Positions 42,586 to 51,306 of a stretch of 64,000 nucleotides of DNA are shown piece after piece. Position numbers and translations under genes: made by a program. Numbering within the stretch: the stretch's first letter is position 1; each line of letters begins with the position of its first letter. Source of the stretch: CAIJXJ01 sp964445115 (GTDB taxonomy: Bacteria; Pseudomonadota; Gammaproteobacteria; Burkholderiales; Methylophilaceae); NCBI GenBank assembly GCA_964445115.1, contig CAYUJU010000006.1:13918-77917 (forward strand), in the 5' to 3' direction. The notes beneath the pieces were generated by a model that had not been told where the DNA came from, did no database searches, and worked only from the letters and a program-made list of their open reading frames with translations.

Positions 42586-43689
42586 TCAGGCCTTGAGCAC
42601 CTTCGCCAACACTTCGAGGAAGCGCGCGTTTTCTGACGCGGTCCCGATACTGATACGCAAATAATCCGGCATTTCGTAATTCGCCACTGGCCGCACGATC
42701 ACACCGTGTTCGAGCAAGCGTCGGTATACCGCCATGGCATCCGGAATGTGGACACTGACGAAATTGCCATAGGACGGGATGTAACTCAGGCCGAGTGTTG
42801 TCACGCCCGCAACCATCTGTTTCATGCCGGCATCATTCAGCTCGCGCGTCCGACGCACGAAATCGGTGTCCTGCAATGCCGCTGCGGCGGCCGCAAGGGC
42901 GATGCTGTTGACGTTGAACGGCTGACGTACACGGTTCATCAGATCGGCAACAGCTGGATGTGCCAGGGCGAACCCTACGCGCAAGCCGGCGAGGCCGTAA
43001 GCCTTGGAGAACGTCCGGCTCACGATCAGGTTATCGAATTCTGCCAGCCAGCCGATGCTTTCTGCCTTGAGGTCATCCGGCAAGTATTCGTCATAAGCTT
43101 CGTCCAGCACCACCACCACCTCGCGTGGCACCTTGGCCAGAAACGCCCTAAGTTCGGCCTTGCCGAGCAAGGTCCCGGTGGGGTTATTGGGGTTGGCGAT
43201 GAAGACCATGCGCGTGGCCGGTGTAATTGCCGCCAGCATGGCATCGAGATCATGTCCGAAGGCACGGGCCGGCACCGAGATACCGGTGGCCCCGGTCGCC
43301 AACGTCACCAGAGGATACACGGCAAACGCATGCTGCGAATACACGGCGGCAACACCCGGACGCAGGAAGGCGCGCGCCGCCAGTTCCAGAATATCGTTGG
43401 AGCCGTTGCCCAGCACGATCTGGTTCAGCCCGATCATGAAGCGCCGGGCAATTGCATCCTTCAGCACGAAACCGTTGCCGTCCGGATAGAGTGCGATGTC
43501 CTGGATCGCCTCCTCCATCGCCTTTCGTGCGAGCGGGCTGACGCCCAGCGGATTTTCATTGGACGCCAGTTTGACGATGGATGATTCTTCCAGGCCAAAT
43601 TCGCGGGCCAGTTCGGAAATTGGCTTGCCGGGCTGGTATGGGGCGATGGCGCGCACGTTGGCCGGCGCGAGGTCACAAGCTTGGGTCAT
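42586..43689 (-). CDS. hisC: Histidinol-phosphate aminotransferase
   Basis: PLP enzyme of 367 residues in histidine synthesis. The fold-type I pattern is clear: SNENPLG near the start, NGSNDILELAARAF, ANPNNPTGT, DEAYDEY and SRTFSKAYGLAGLRVG with the PLP lysine. In betaproteobacteria this hisC copy sits behind gyrA-serC-pheA and may also transaminate aromatic keto acids. Start ATG 43689; a frame extends to 43860 but overlaps pheA and is not homologous. Ends before the shared terminator, so tyrA and aroA do not follow here. Confidence 0.93.
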   Translation of the reverse strand: MTQACDLAPANVRAIAPYQPGKPISELAREFGLEESSIVKLASNENPLGVSPLARKAMEEAIQDIALYPDGNGFVLKDAIARRFMIGLNQIVLGNGSNDILELAARAFLRPGVAAVYSQHAFAVYPLVTLATGATGISVPARAFGHDLDAMLAAITPATRMVFIANPNNPTGTLLGKAELRAFLAKVPREVVVVLDEAYDEYLPDDLKAESIGWLAEFDNLIVSRTFSKAYGLAGLRVGFALAHPAVADLMNRVRQPFNVNSIALAAAAAALQDTDFVRRTRELNDAGMKQMVAGVTTLGLSYIPSYGNFVSVHIPDAMAVYRRLLEHGVIVRPVANYEMPDYLRISIGTASENARFLEVLAKVLKA

Positions 43690-43699
43690 GAAACTATTC

Positions 43700-44767
43700 T
43701 CAGATGACTGCGACAGGATACGAGCCGAGCACCTTGAGGAAGGCGGCGCGCTCGTTGAGTTCCGCCAACGCTGCTGCCACCTTGGCATCCGACCGATGGC
43801 CCTCGATATCGACGAAAAACACGTATTCCCACAACCCGGTATGGGCGGGGCGCGATTCAAACTTGCTCATGCTGACGCCGTGGCGTGCCAGCGGTTCCAG
43901 CAACTGAACCACCGCACCCGGGACATTGCGTGTCGCCATCGCCAGTGAAGTCTTGTCACGCCCGCTGGCTGCCACATCGTGGCTCGAAAGCACGAGAAAA
44001 CGCGTCGTATTGCGTGGATCATCCTCGATATTCTGCGCCAGCAGGTTAAGGCCGAAGAGTTCGCCTGCCCGCTTGCTGGCAATGGCTGCTGCACCGGATT
44101 GTTCAGTAGCCAGACGTGCGGCTTCCGCGTTGCTGGCCACTGCCTGGCGTTCAACGCCGGGCAGATTGCGATTCAACCATTCGTGACACTGGGCCAGCGA
44201 CTGCGCATGGGAATACACTTTGGTGATACCGGCGGTGTCCGTGCCCTTGCCAAGCAGGTTATGGTGTACCGGTAGCGTCACCTCGCCGCAGATCTGCGCG
44301 CCGGTGGCGAGCAACAGGTCCAGCGTGCGCCCAATCGCCCCTTCGGTGGAATTTTCGACCGGGACCACGCCATAATCCGCCGTGCCAGCCTCGACCGACT
44401 GAAACACCTCGTCGATGGAGGCGCACTGCACCGGATGGCTAAGACCCCCGAACTGCTTGCTGGCCGCTTCTTCACTGTAGGTCCCGAGCGGCCCGAGAAA
44501 AGCCACCGACAGGGCTTTTTCCAAGGTGCGGCAGTTGGACATGACCGTACGAAAAATCGCCGTAATCGCCTCGTTCGGCAGCGGCCCCTCGTTCTGGTCC
44601 AGCAAACGGCGCAGCACCTGGGCTTCGCGTTCCGGACGATAGATCGGCCCGCCGCCCTTCAGGCTACCGATGGTATGCGCAAGCTGGGCGCGCTGGCTGA
44701 CCAGCTTGAGCACCTGGTCATCGATGGCGTCGATCTGCTCGCGACATTTCTTGAGTTCGTCGGACAT
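43700..44767 (-). CDS. pheA: Chorismate mutase / prephenate dehydratase (P-protein)
   Basis: Bifunctional enzyme of 355 residues leading to phenylpyruvate. An AroQ-type chorismate mutase domain (about 1-85: REQIDAIDDQVLKLVSQRAQ) is followed by prephenate dehydratase (about 92-270: FLGPLGTYSEEAA, VPVENSTEGAIG, NTTRFLVL) and an ACT regulatory domain (about 280-355, with VSMSKFESRP), where phenylalanine is expected to inhibit. It lies 3 bp behind serC. Confidence 0.95.
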   Translation of the reverse strand: MSDELKKCREQIDAIDDQVLKLVSQRAQLAHTIGSLKGGGPIYRPEREAQVLRRLLDQNEGPLPNEAITAIFRTVMSNCRTLEKALSVAFLGPLGTYSEEAASKQFGGLSHPVQCASIDEVFQSVEAGTADYGVVPVENSTEGAIGRTLDLLLATGAQICGEVTLPVHHNLLGKGTDTAGITKVYSHAQSLAQCHEWLNRNLPGVERQAVASNAEAARLATEQSGAAAIASKRAGELFGLNLLAQNIEDDPRNTTRFLVLSSHDVAASGRDKTSLAMATRNVPGAVVQLLEPLARHGVSMSKFESRPAHTGLWEYVFFVDIEGHRSDAKVAAALAELNERAAFLKVLGSYPVAVI

Positions 44768-44770
44768 CTT

Positions 44771-45892
44771 TTAGTGTCTCCGTGCGAAATCCTGCATGAA
44801 ATCGACCAGCGCCTGCACCCCGGCTTCCGGAATGGCGTTGTAGATGGAGGCACGCATACCGCCGACCGTCTTGTGCCCCTTGAGCGAAACCAGGCCGGCG
44901 TTGGCAGCCTCTTTCAGGAACACGTCATCCAAGGCTGCGTCCTGCAATGTGAATGGCACATTCATGCGCGAGCGGTTAGCCGGATCGACCGGATTGCGAT
45001 AAAAACCGTTGCTGTCGTCAATACAGCGATACAACATCGTCGCCTTACGGATATTCGCCTGCTCGATGGCCGCCACGCCGCCCTGCCGTTTCAGCCACTG
45101 GAACACCAGCCCGGCCATGTAGATGCCATAGGTCGGCGGTGTGTTGAGCATGGAGTCGTTGGCCGCCATCACGGCAAAGTCCATGGTGCTGGGCATCGTT
45201 GTCACTGCCTTGCCCAACAGGTCCTCACGCACGATGCACAGCACCAGCCCGGAAGGCCCGATATTCTTTTGCGCGCCGGCATAAATCAGCCCGTAACGGC
45301 TGACGTCGATCTGGCGCGACAAAATGTGCGAACTCATGTCCGCCACCAGCGGCACATCGCCGAGTCGAGCGGCCAGCGCGGCGCAGTCGTCCTGCACTTC
45401 CACGCCATAAATCGTTTCATTGGTACACAGATGCAGGAAGGCGGCGTTGGGGTCGAGACTGATTTCGTCCTCACGCAGGAATCGGGTAAACCCATCTGCT
45501 GTCGCGCCCTTGGCGGCGGTACTGCCCGCCACACGCGCCGGACCGGCAATGGGCGACACGCGCTGGGCTTCCTCCACGGCCTTCTTGGACCAGGAACCGG
45601 TCACCAGGTAATCGGCGGAACGCCCTGCGGCCAGGTTCAAGGGGATCTGCGAGAAGAGCTGCGTCGCCCCTCCCTGCAGGAACAGCACCTTATAGTTGCC
45701 CGGGACGTGCAGCAGGTCACGGAGGTCAGCTTCCGCCGCGGCGAGGATAGTGCCGAACTCCTTGCCGCGATGACTCATTTCCATCACGGACATGCCGCTG
45801 CCGTGCCAGTCCAGCATTTCTTCACGGGCAAGACTCAGGACTTCTTCCGGCAGTGCAGCGGGGCCAGCGCTAAAATTCCAGACACGCGCCAT
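44771..45892 (-). CDS. serC: Phosphoserine aminotransferase
   Basis: PLP enzyme of 373 residues making phosphoserine from 3-phosphohydroxypyruvate, and acting in pyridoxal phosphate synthesis. It starts with WNFSAGPAALP, has FLQGGATQLFSQIP, the PLP lysine in YAGAQKNIGPSG, and RMNVPFTL near the substrate-binding arginine. Start ATG 45892, 1 bp after the gyrA stop; the longer frame to 45970 lies inside gyrA. Part of gyrA-serC-pheA-hisC. Confidence 0.95.
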   Translation of the reverse strand: MARVWNFSAGPAALPEEVLSLAREEMLDWHGSGMSVMEMSHRGKEFGTILAAAEADLRDLLHVPGNYKVLFLQGGATQLFSQIPLNLAAGRSADYLVTGSWSKKAVEEAQRVSPIAGPARVAGSTAAKGATADGFTRFLREDEISLDPNAAFLHLCTNETIYGVEVQDDCAALAARLGDVPLVADMSSHILSRQIDVSRYGLIYAGAQKNIGPSGLVLCIVREDLLGKAVTTMPSTMDFAVMAANDSMLNTPPTYGIYMAGLVFQWLKRQGGVAAIEQANIRKATMLYRCIDDSNGFYRNPVDPANRSRMNVPFTLQDAALDDVFLKEAANAGLVSLKGHKTVGGMRASIYNAIPEAGVQALVDFMQDFARRH

Positions 45893-45893
45893 G

Positions 45894-48503
45894 TTATTCC
45901 GCGCCCCCTTCGTTTTCCGCACCTTCTGCGGCATCGTCCAGTTGATCTTCGACCTCGCCTTCGCCGTCATCCTCGGACTCGACCACCTTCTCCAGACCGG
46001 ACAGCTTTTCGCCTTCGCCCAGATTGATCAGCGTCACGCCCTGTGTGGCACGGCCCAGTTCACGAATTTCGCTCACGCGGGTCCGGATCAGCACGCCACC
46101 GGTGGTAATCAACATCACTTCATCTTCGTCGCTCACCAGCTTGGCGGCAACCACATTGCCGTTACGCTCGGAGGTGGCGATGGCGATCACGCCCTGCGTG
46201 CCACGACCGGAATGGCGGAAGTCGGAAAGTACGGTACGCTTGCCGTAGCCGTTCTCGGTGGCCACCAGCACGCTCTGCTGGTCGTTCTGCGCGATCAGCA
46301 GCGACAGCACCTGCTGGCCTTCCTGCAGCTTCATGCCACGCACGCCGCGGGTCGCGCGGCCCATGTCACGGACTTCCTCCTCGTCGAACCAGACCGCCTT
46401 GCCGGCGTCGGAGACCAGGATGACGTCATCGGTCCCGCTGGTGATCTCGGCACCGATCAGGAAGTCGCCCTCGTCCAGGTTAATGGCGATGATGCCGGCC
46501 TTGCGCGGGTTGGCGAAGTCGGTCAGCGGGGTCTTCTTCACGGTGCCCTGCGAGGTGGCCATGAAGATGAAGTGGTTCTCGTCGAATTCGCGCACTGAGA
46601 GGATGGCGTTGATCTTCTCGCCTTCCTCGAGCGGGAACAGGTTGATGATCGGCTTGCCGCGGCTGGCACGGCCGCCTTGCGGTACTTCATACACCTTGAG
46701 CCAGTAAACGCGACCGCGACTGGAGAAGCACAGGATGTAGTCGTGGGTGTTGGCCACGAACATCTTGTCGATGAAATCGTCTTCCTTGGTCGCTGCCGCC
46801 TGCTTGCCGCGGCCGCCTCGGCGCTGTGCACGGTACTCGTCCAGCGGCTGCGACTTGATGTAGCCGGTGTGCGACAACGTCACCACCACGTCCTGCGGCG
46901 TGATCAGGTCTTCCAGCGAAATATCCTGGGCGTTGAGTTCGATCTCGCTGCGGCGCTTGTCGCCGAACTGCTGCTTGATCGCCGCCAGTTCTTCCGAAAT
47001 GATCGCCGTCACGCGTTCCGGCTTGGCCAGAATGTCCAGCAAATCGGTGATGAGGTCCATCACGTCCTTGTATTCGGACACGATCTTGTCCTGCTCCAGC
47101 CCGGTCAGGCGTTGCAAACGCATTTGCAGGATCTCTTGCGCCTGTACTTCGGACAGGCGGTAGCCGTTGTCCTTCAGCCCGTAGGCCTCATCCAGCCCTT
47201 CCGGACGGGAAGCATCCGCAGCGGCACGCTTGAGCATTTCTTCCACGACTGGAGATTTCCAGGTGCGCGACATCAGGGAAATCTTGGCTTCCGGCGGGGT
47301 CGGTGCGGCCTTGATGATGGCGATCATCTCGTCCACATTGGCCAGCGCCACGGCCAAACCTTCCAGCACATGGCCGCGCGCGCGCGCCTTGCGCAGTTCG
47401 AACACGGTCCGGCGCGTCACCACTTCACGGCGATGGCGCAGGAAGGCTTCCAGCATCTGCTTCAGGTTTAAAAGGCGCGGCTGACCGTCGACTAGCGCCA
47501 CCATGTTCATGCCGAAGGTGTCCTGTAGCTGGGTCTGCTTGTACAGGTTATTGAGCACCACTTCCGGCACTTCACCGCGCTTCAGCTCGATCACCATGCG
47601 CATGCCGGACTTGTCCGACTCATCGCGCAAGTCGGAGATGCCCTCGATCTTCTTCTCGTTGACCAGTTCGGCGATCTTCTCGATCAGGGACTTCTTGTTC
47701 ACCTGATAAGGCAACTCATCCACGATAATCGCCTGACGGTCACCACGGCCGATATCCTCGAAATGGGTGCGGGCGCGCATCACGCAACGGCCACGGCCGG
47801 TACGATAACCTTCCTTGACCCCCACGGTGCCGTAGATGATACCGGCCGTCGGAAAGTCTGGCGCCGGGATAATGTCGATCAGTTCGTCGAGCGTGATCTC
47901 GGCATTGCCCAGCACCGCCAGACAGGCGTCGATCACCTCGTTCAGGTTGTGCGGCGGGATGTTGGTCGCCATCCCCACGGCAATGCCGGAGCTGCCATTG
48001 ATCAGCAGATTTGGGATTCTCGCGGGCAGCACCAGCGGCTCATGCTCGGAACCGTCGTAGTTCGGGCCAAAATCCACCGTTTCCTTGTCGATATCCGCCA
48101 GCAGTTCGTGGGCGATCTTGGCCATGCGGATTTCCGTATAACGCATCGCTGCGGCGTTATCGCCATCCACCGAACCGAAGTTACCCTGCCCGTCCACCAG
48201 CATGTAGCGCAGCGAGAAATCCTGCGCCATGCGCACGATAGTGTCGTACACCGCGGTGTCGCCGTGAGGGTGGTACTTACCGATCACGTCACCGACGATA
48301 CGCGCCGATTTCTTGTATGGGCGGTTCCAATCGTTGTTGAGTTCGTGCATGGCAAACAGCACACGACGGTGCACTGGCTTCAAGCCATCCCGCACGTCCG
48401 GCAGGGCACGGCCCACGATCACGCTCATGGCGTAATCGAGGTAGGAACGGCGCATTTCTTCTTCGAGACTGACGGGTAGTGTTTCTTTGGCAAACTGATC
48501 CAT
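45894..48503 (-). CDS. gyrA: DNA gyrase subunit A
   Basis: Breakage-reunion subunit of DNA gyrase, 869 residues. The winged-helix/tower region holds SARIVGDVIGKYHPHGD, the catalytic Tyr in AAMRYTEIRM, and the GyrA box QRRGGRGK before the C-terminal pinwheel. The quinolone site has Thr83 and Asp87; Thr83 is the natural state in some species and lowers quinolone affinity relative to Ser83. An acidic tail follows the pinwheel. First gene of gyrA-serC-pheA-hisC. Confidence 0.97.
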   Translation of the reverse strand: MDQFAKETLPVSLEEEMRRSYLDYAMSVIVGRALPDVRDGLKPVHRRVLFAMHELNNDWNRPYKKSARIVGDVIGKYHPHGDTAVYDTIVRMAQDFSLRYMLVDGQGNFGSVDGDNAAAMRYTEIRMAKIAHELLADIDKETVDFGPNYDGSEHEPLVLPARIPNLLINGSSGIAVGMATNIPPHNLNEVIDACLAVLGNAEITLDELIDIIPAPDFPTAGIIYGTVGVKEGYRTGRGRCVMRARTHFEDIGRGDRQAIIVDELPYQVNKKSLIEKIAELVNEKKIEGISDLRDESDKSGMRMVIELKRGEVPEVVLNNLYKQTQLQDTFGMNMVALVDGQPRLLNLKQMLEAFLRHRREVVTRRTVFELRKARARGHVLEGLAVALANVDEMIAIIKAAPTPPEAKISLMSRTWKSPVVEEMLKRAAADASRPEGLDEAYGLKDNGYRLSEVQAQEILQMRLQRLTGLEQDKIVSEYKDVMDLITDLLDILAKPERVTAIISEELAAIKQQFGDKRRSEIELNAQDISLEDLITPQDVVVTLSHTGYIKSQPLDEYRAQRRGGRGKQAAATKEDDFIDKMFVANTHDYILCFSSRGRVYWLKVYEVPQGGRASRGKPIINLFPLEEGEKINAILSVREFDENHFIFMATSQGTVKKTPLTDFANPRKAGIIAINLDEGDFLIGAEITSGTDDVILVSDAGKAVWFDEEEVRDMGRATRGVRGMKLQEGQQVLSLLIAQNDQQSVLVATENGYGKRTVLSDFRHSGRGTQGVIAIATSERNGNVVAAKLVSDEDEVMLITTGGVLIRTRVSEIRELGRATQGVTLINLGEGEKLSGLEKVVESEDDGEGEVEDQLDDAAEGAENEGGAE

Positions 48504-48852
48504 GAATAGCCTATTTTTTCTGGGTAGCCGAATGGCTCAAAAGCCATCGAATCCGGTTGGTAATTAACCTCGCGATTTTAGCATGAGAACCCCCGCCAAA
48601 GCACGCTGTAAAAGGCTTTTCGGCTCGCCTTTGGCACCCTATCAAAATCGCCCACCCATCCACATCGGCAACACGCCAAGAAAACCGAAATAACACCCCT
48701 CCAGTCGACGGATTCAAATTGATGAATTTGTCACGCCGCATCGACAAGCGCTGACAAGGTTTACAGCAGAGTCATCAAAATTCAGTTGGAAATCCCGGCG
48801 ATTTTTATTAACCTTACTAATTTACTCTACCATTCTTAGAAGGAGAACACAC
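48504..48852. other. Divergent regulatory region gyrA / peroxiredoxin
   Basis: About 350 non-coding bases between divergent genes. It includes a perfect 6-bp inverted repeat CAAATT-GATG-AATTTG (48715-48730), an AAAGGC/GCCTTT hairpin near 48615-48634 and an AT-rich stretch before the peroxiredoxin, with an AGAAGGAGA ribosome-binding site. No clear -35/-10 pair was fixed. A 78-codon frame here (48511-48747) is not convincing. Confidence 0.5.
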
Positions 48853-49455
48853 ATGGCCGTACTCGTTGGCAAAGCCGCCCCTAGTTTCACTACCGCAGCC
48901 GTCATGGGCTGCAACAGCATCAAGGAAGATTTCACGCTGGCTGACCACATCAAGGGCAAATACGCCGTCGTGTTCTTCTATCCGCTGGACTTCACTTTCG
49001 TCTGCCCGTCCGAGCTGATCGCGTTCGACCATCGTCTGGAAGAGTTCAAGAAGCGCGGCGTCGAAGTCGTGGGCGTGTCCATCGATTCCCACTTCACCCA
49101 TCTGGCCTGGAAGAACACCCCAGTCAATGCCGGCGGCATCGGCAAAGTCGGTTACCCGCTGATCGCTGACATGAAGCATGAGTACTGCAAGGCCTATGAC
49201 GTTGAGGCCGACGCAGGCGTCGCCTACCGTGGCTCCTTCCTGATCGACAAGGCCGGGATCGTACGCCACCAGGTCGTGAACGACCTGCCGCTGGGCCGCA
49301 ACATCGACGAAATGATCCGCATGATCGATGCCCTGCAGTTTACCGAAGAACACGGCGAAGTCTGCCCGGCAGGCTGGAACAAGGGCAAACCTGGCATGGA
49401 CGCCAGCCCGGAAGGCGTCGCTAAATACCTGGCCGCCAACGCCGACAAGCTGTAA
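48853..49455 (+). CDS. Typical 2-Cys peroxiredoxin (AhpC/Prx1 class)
   Basis: Cytosolic thiol peroxidase of 200 residues. The peroxidatic Cys51 lies in FYPLDFTFVCPSEL, the resolving Cys171 in HGEVCPAGWNKGKPG, and GGIGKVGYPLIAD is the GG(L/I)G loop. The C-terminal YF motif of hyperoxidation-sensitive eukaryotic forms is absent. Divergent from gyrA, with a strong ribosome-binding site, suggesting high expression; no ahpF lies nearby, so a thioredoxin-type reductant is likely. Confidence 0.95.
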   Translation: MAVLVGKAAPSFTTAAVMGCNSIKEDFTLADHIKGKYAVVFFYPLDFTFVCPSELIAFDHRLEEFKKRGVEVVGVSIDSHFTHLAWKNTPVNAGGIGKVGYPLIADMKHEYCKAYDVEADAGVAYRGSFLIDKAGIVRHQVVNDLPLGRNIDEMIRMIDALQFTEEHGEVCPAGWNKGKPGMDASPEGVAKYLAANADKL

Positions 49456-49481
49456 TCCATCATGTAGTTGCAGCAATCTGC

Positions 49482-49510
49482 AAAAAAGGGGACCAAGGTC
49501 CCCTTTTTTG
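49482..49510. terminator. Bidirectional intrinsic terminator
   Basis: AAAAAAGGGGAC and GTCCCCTTTTTT flank a CAAG loop: a symmetric hairpin between the convergent peroxiredoxin and copper-storage genes. Confidence 0.92.
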
Positions 49511-49530
49511 TTTTTCACAATGCCGTGATA

Positions 49531-49959
49531 TCAGGCAGCAACCTTGTTGCACTCCTGATAGCAGGCAGCACAACTCTCGCCGCAAGCCTTGCAGGCCTCG
49601 TGCTTGTCCGCGTGCTTCTGGCACTCGTCCTCACACTCCTTGCAGGCCTTCATGGCGAGCGCCGCGAGCCCGGGCAAGTGTCGGGAATTCTGATTGGCCA
49701 ATTGCTGAACAGCACTGCAAAGCGCCAGCATCTGGTTGACGCTTTTCGCACATCCAGCCATTTCGGTCTCGCCCTTGCCCAGCAATTCCAGGCAGTGATC
49801 GAGACACGCCTGCCCTTTCTGGATGCAATCGGCAGCAGCCTGTGCCAACGCGCCGCCCATCAAGCCATGGTGATGCTCGTGCGCATCCGCCCTGGCATTC
49901 GCAGCAACTGCCGCCCCTGCCAGTGCAGCCACGCCCAACATCGCTTCTCTACGGTTCAT
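49531..49959 (-). CDS. Csp-type copper-storage protein, exported, 13 cysteines
   Basis: Four-helix-bundle (DUF326) protein of 142 residues. The N-terminus NRREAMLGVAALAG resembles a Tat signal, followed by a His cluster (HEHHHG). Cysteines are at 45, 52, 56, 70, 81, 106, 109, 113, 123, 126, 130, 133 and 137: thirteen, mostly CxxC and CxxxC, the arrangement and number known for exported Csp1, which stores many Cu(I) ions inside the bundle. The ATG at 49959 follows GGGGGG; a frame to 50073 overlaps metZ. Only 13 bp behind metZ, so co-transcription is likely. Copper binding is inferred from the family. Confidence 0.85.
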   Translation of the reverse strand: MNRREAMLGVAALAGAAVAANARADAHEHHHGLMGGALAQAAADCIQKGQACLDHCLELLGKGETEMAGCAKSVNQMLALCSAVQQLANQNSRHLPGLAALAMKACKECEDECQKHADKHEACKACGESCAACYQECNKVAA

Positions 49960-49972
49960 TGCCCAGCCCCCC

Positions 49973-51142
49973 TTATGCTCGCAGCCCTGCCACCAGGTCT
50001 GCCTTGATGTCTTCGACGTTTTCCAGTCCGACTGCGATCCGTACCAGACCATCGCCGATCCCGGCAGCCGCACGGGCCTCTGGTGTCACGCGACTGTGGG
50101 TCGTCGTGGCTGGATGGGTAATGGTGCTCTTGGCATCTCCCAGATTAGCGGTAATCGACAGTAACTTGGTGCTGTCGATGAGTCGCCAAGCCGCGTCCTT
50201 TCCGCCCTTGAGATCGAAAGACACGATACCACCGCCGGATTTCTGCTGACGCATCGCCAACGCGTGCTGCGGGTGTGACGACAGGCCGGGATAATAGACG
50301 CGTGCCACCTGCGGTTGCGATTCCAGCCATTGCGCCAGCGTCAGCGCATTGCGCGAATGGGCCTCCATGCGCAAGGTGAGGGTTTCCAACCCCTTCAGGA
50401 ACACCCATGCATTGAACGCACTCATGCTGGGGCCGGCGGTACGCAAGAAACCGTACACCGGCTCCATGACATCCTTCTTGCCCAGCACCGCACCACCGAG
50501 GCAACGCCCCTGACCGTCGATGTATTTGGTCGCCGAATGCACGACGATATCCGCTCCCAGAGCCAGCGGGCGCTGCAATGCCGGCGAACAGAAACAGTTA
50601 TCGACCACCAGTTGCGCGCCGGACTTGTGCGCCAGCGACGCCAGTGCACCGATATCGCACACCTCGGTCAGCGGGTTGGACGGCGTTTCGACGAAGAACA
50701 ACTTGGTGTTCGATTTCACGGCTGCAGCCCACTCGGCTTGGTCCGTCAGCGACACGAAGGTCACGTCCAGCCCCCAGCGCTTGAGAATATTGCCGAACAA
50801 CTGCACGGTGGTACCGAATACGCTGCGCGATGCGACGACGTGGTCGCCGGCAGAGCAGATTCCCATCACGCAAGCCAGGATCGCGGACATGCCGCTGGAC
50901 GTCGCCACGCAGAACTCCGCCCCCTCCAGCGCCGCCAGCTTGTTCTGGAACATGGTGACGGTCGGGTTGGTGAAACGCGAATAAATATTGCCCGGCTCCT
51001 GCCCGCCGAAACGCGCGGCGGCTTGCGCAGCGCTGTTGAACACGAAACTGGAGGTCAGGAACATCGCCTCCGAATTCTCGCCAAATTCAGTATGTGCGCT
51101 TCCGGCGCGTACGCCCAGCGTCTCGATTTGCCAATCTGTCAT
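49973..51142 (-). CDS. metZ: O-succinylhomoserine sulfhydrylase
   Basis: PLP-dependent Cys/Met-metabolism enzyme of 389 residues, making homocysteine directly from O-succinylhomoserine and sulfide. The gamma-family pattern is clear: YSRFTNPTVTMFQ, SSGMSAI, VETPSNPLTEVCDI, VVDNCFCSP and the PLP lysine in HSATKYIDGQGRCLGG. MetZ rather than MetB or MetC is supported by the whole pattern and by the purF-metZ order. Start ATG 51142 with AAGGGCGG upstream; the longer frame to 51178 is not used. Preceded by its own promoter, a SAM-II-like riboswitch and a terminator. Confidence 0.93.
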   Translation of the reverse strand: MTDWQIETLGVRAGSAHTEFGENSEAMFLTSSFVFNSAAQAAARFGGQEPGNIYSRFTNPTVTMFQNKLAALEGAEFCVATSSGMSAILACVMGICSAGDHVVASRSVFGTTVQLFGNILKRWGLDVTFVSLTDQAEWAAAVKSNTKLFFVETPSNPLTEVCDIGALASLAHKSGAQLVVDNCFCSPALQRPLALGADIVVHSATKYIDGQGRCLGGAVLGKKDVMEPVYGFLRTAGPSMSAFNAWVFLKGLETLTLRMEAHSRNALTLAQWLESQPQVARVYYPGLSSHPQHALAMRQQKSGGGIVSFDLKGGKDAAWRLIDSTKLLSITANLGDAKSTITHPATTTHSRVTPEARAAAGIGDGLVRIAVGLENVEDIKADLVAGLRA

Positions 51143-51171
51143 GATGCCGCCCTTCTTTTTCCCTGATTCGG

Positions 51172-51209
51172 AAAACAAAAAACCCGCTTCAGCTTAGCGC
51201 TAAAACGGG
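51172..51209 (-). terminator. metZ: Attenuator terminator in the metZ leader
   Basis: On the minus strand an 11-bp stem (51199-51209 with 51183-51193, two G-U pairs), a 5-base loop GCTAA and a T-rich run (51172-51182). It lies between the SAM-II-like aptamer and the metZ start, as expected for transcriptional control. Confidence 0.85.
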
Positions 51210-51214
51210 CATTT

Positions 51215-51275
51215 CGGCTCGCTTTAGCTGTATTTGTAACGCGCCCGCAAGCTGAAATTCAAATCGGCGCAACCG
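51215..51275 (-). promoter_or_regulatory. SAM-II-like (SAM-alpha) riboswitch aptamer
   Basis: Read on the minus strand, the leader holds P1 (51266-51270 pairing with 51241-51245), then the conserved-looking GATTTGA and GCTTGC in the loop, TTACAAATA and CAGCTAAAG on the 3' side: the same order and close to the same words as the SAM-II family (GATTT, TTGC, TAAA, GCTAAA). The pseudoknot pairing was not proven by hand. Gene context (metZ) is a known SAM-II location. The 3' GCTAAAG (51222-51228) can pair with the terminator 5' arm at 51199-51205, so SAM binding should favour termination. Confidence 0.8.
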
Positions 51276-51277
51276 GC

Positions 51278-51306
51278 ATACTAAAACGCACGGAAAAAAT
51301 TTTCAA
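51278..51306 (-). promoter_or_regulatory. metZ: Promoter of metZ, starting at the riboswitch
   Basis: Minus-strand TTGAAA (51301-51306, directly after the purF stop) and TAGTAT (51278-51283) are 17 bases apart. Transcription would start about 51271, exactly at the 5' edge of aptamer stem P1. Confidence 0.7.

Noticed and set aside
48511..48747. 78-codon minus-strand frame between gyrA and peroxiredoxin
   Set aside because: No ribosome-binding site or family pattern, and it lies in a divergent promoter region.
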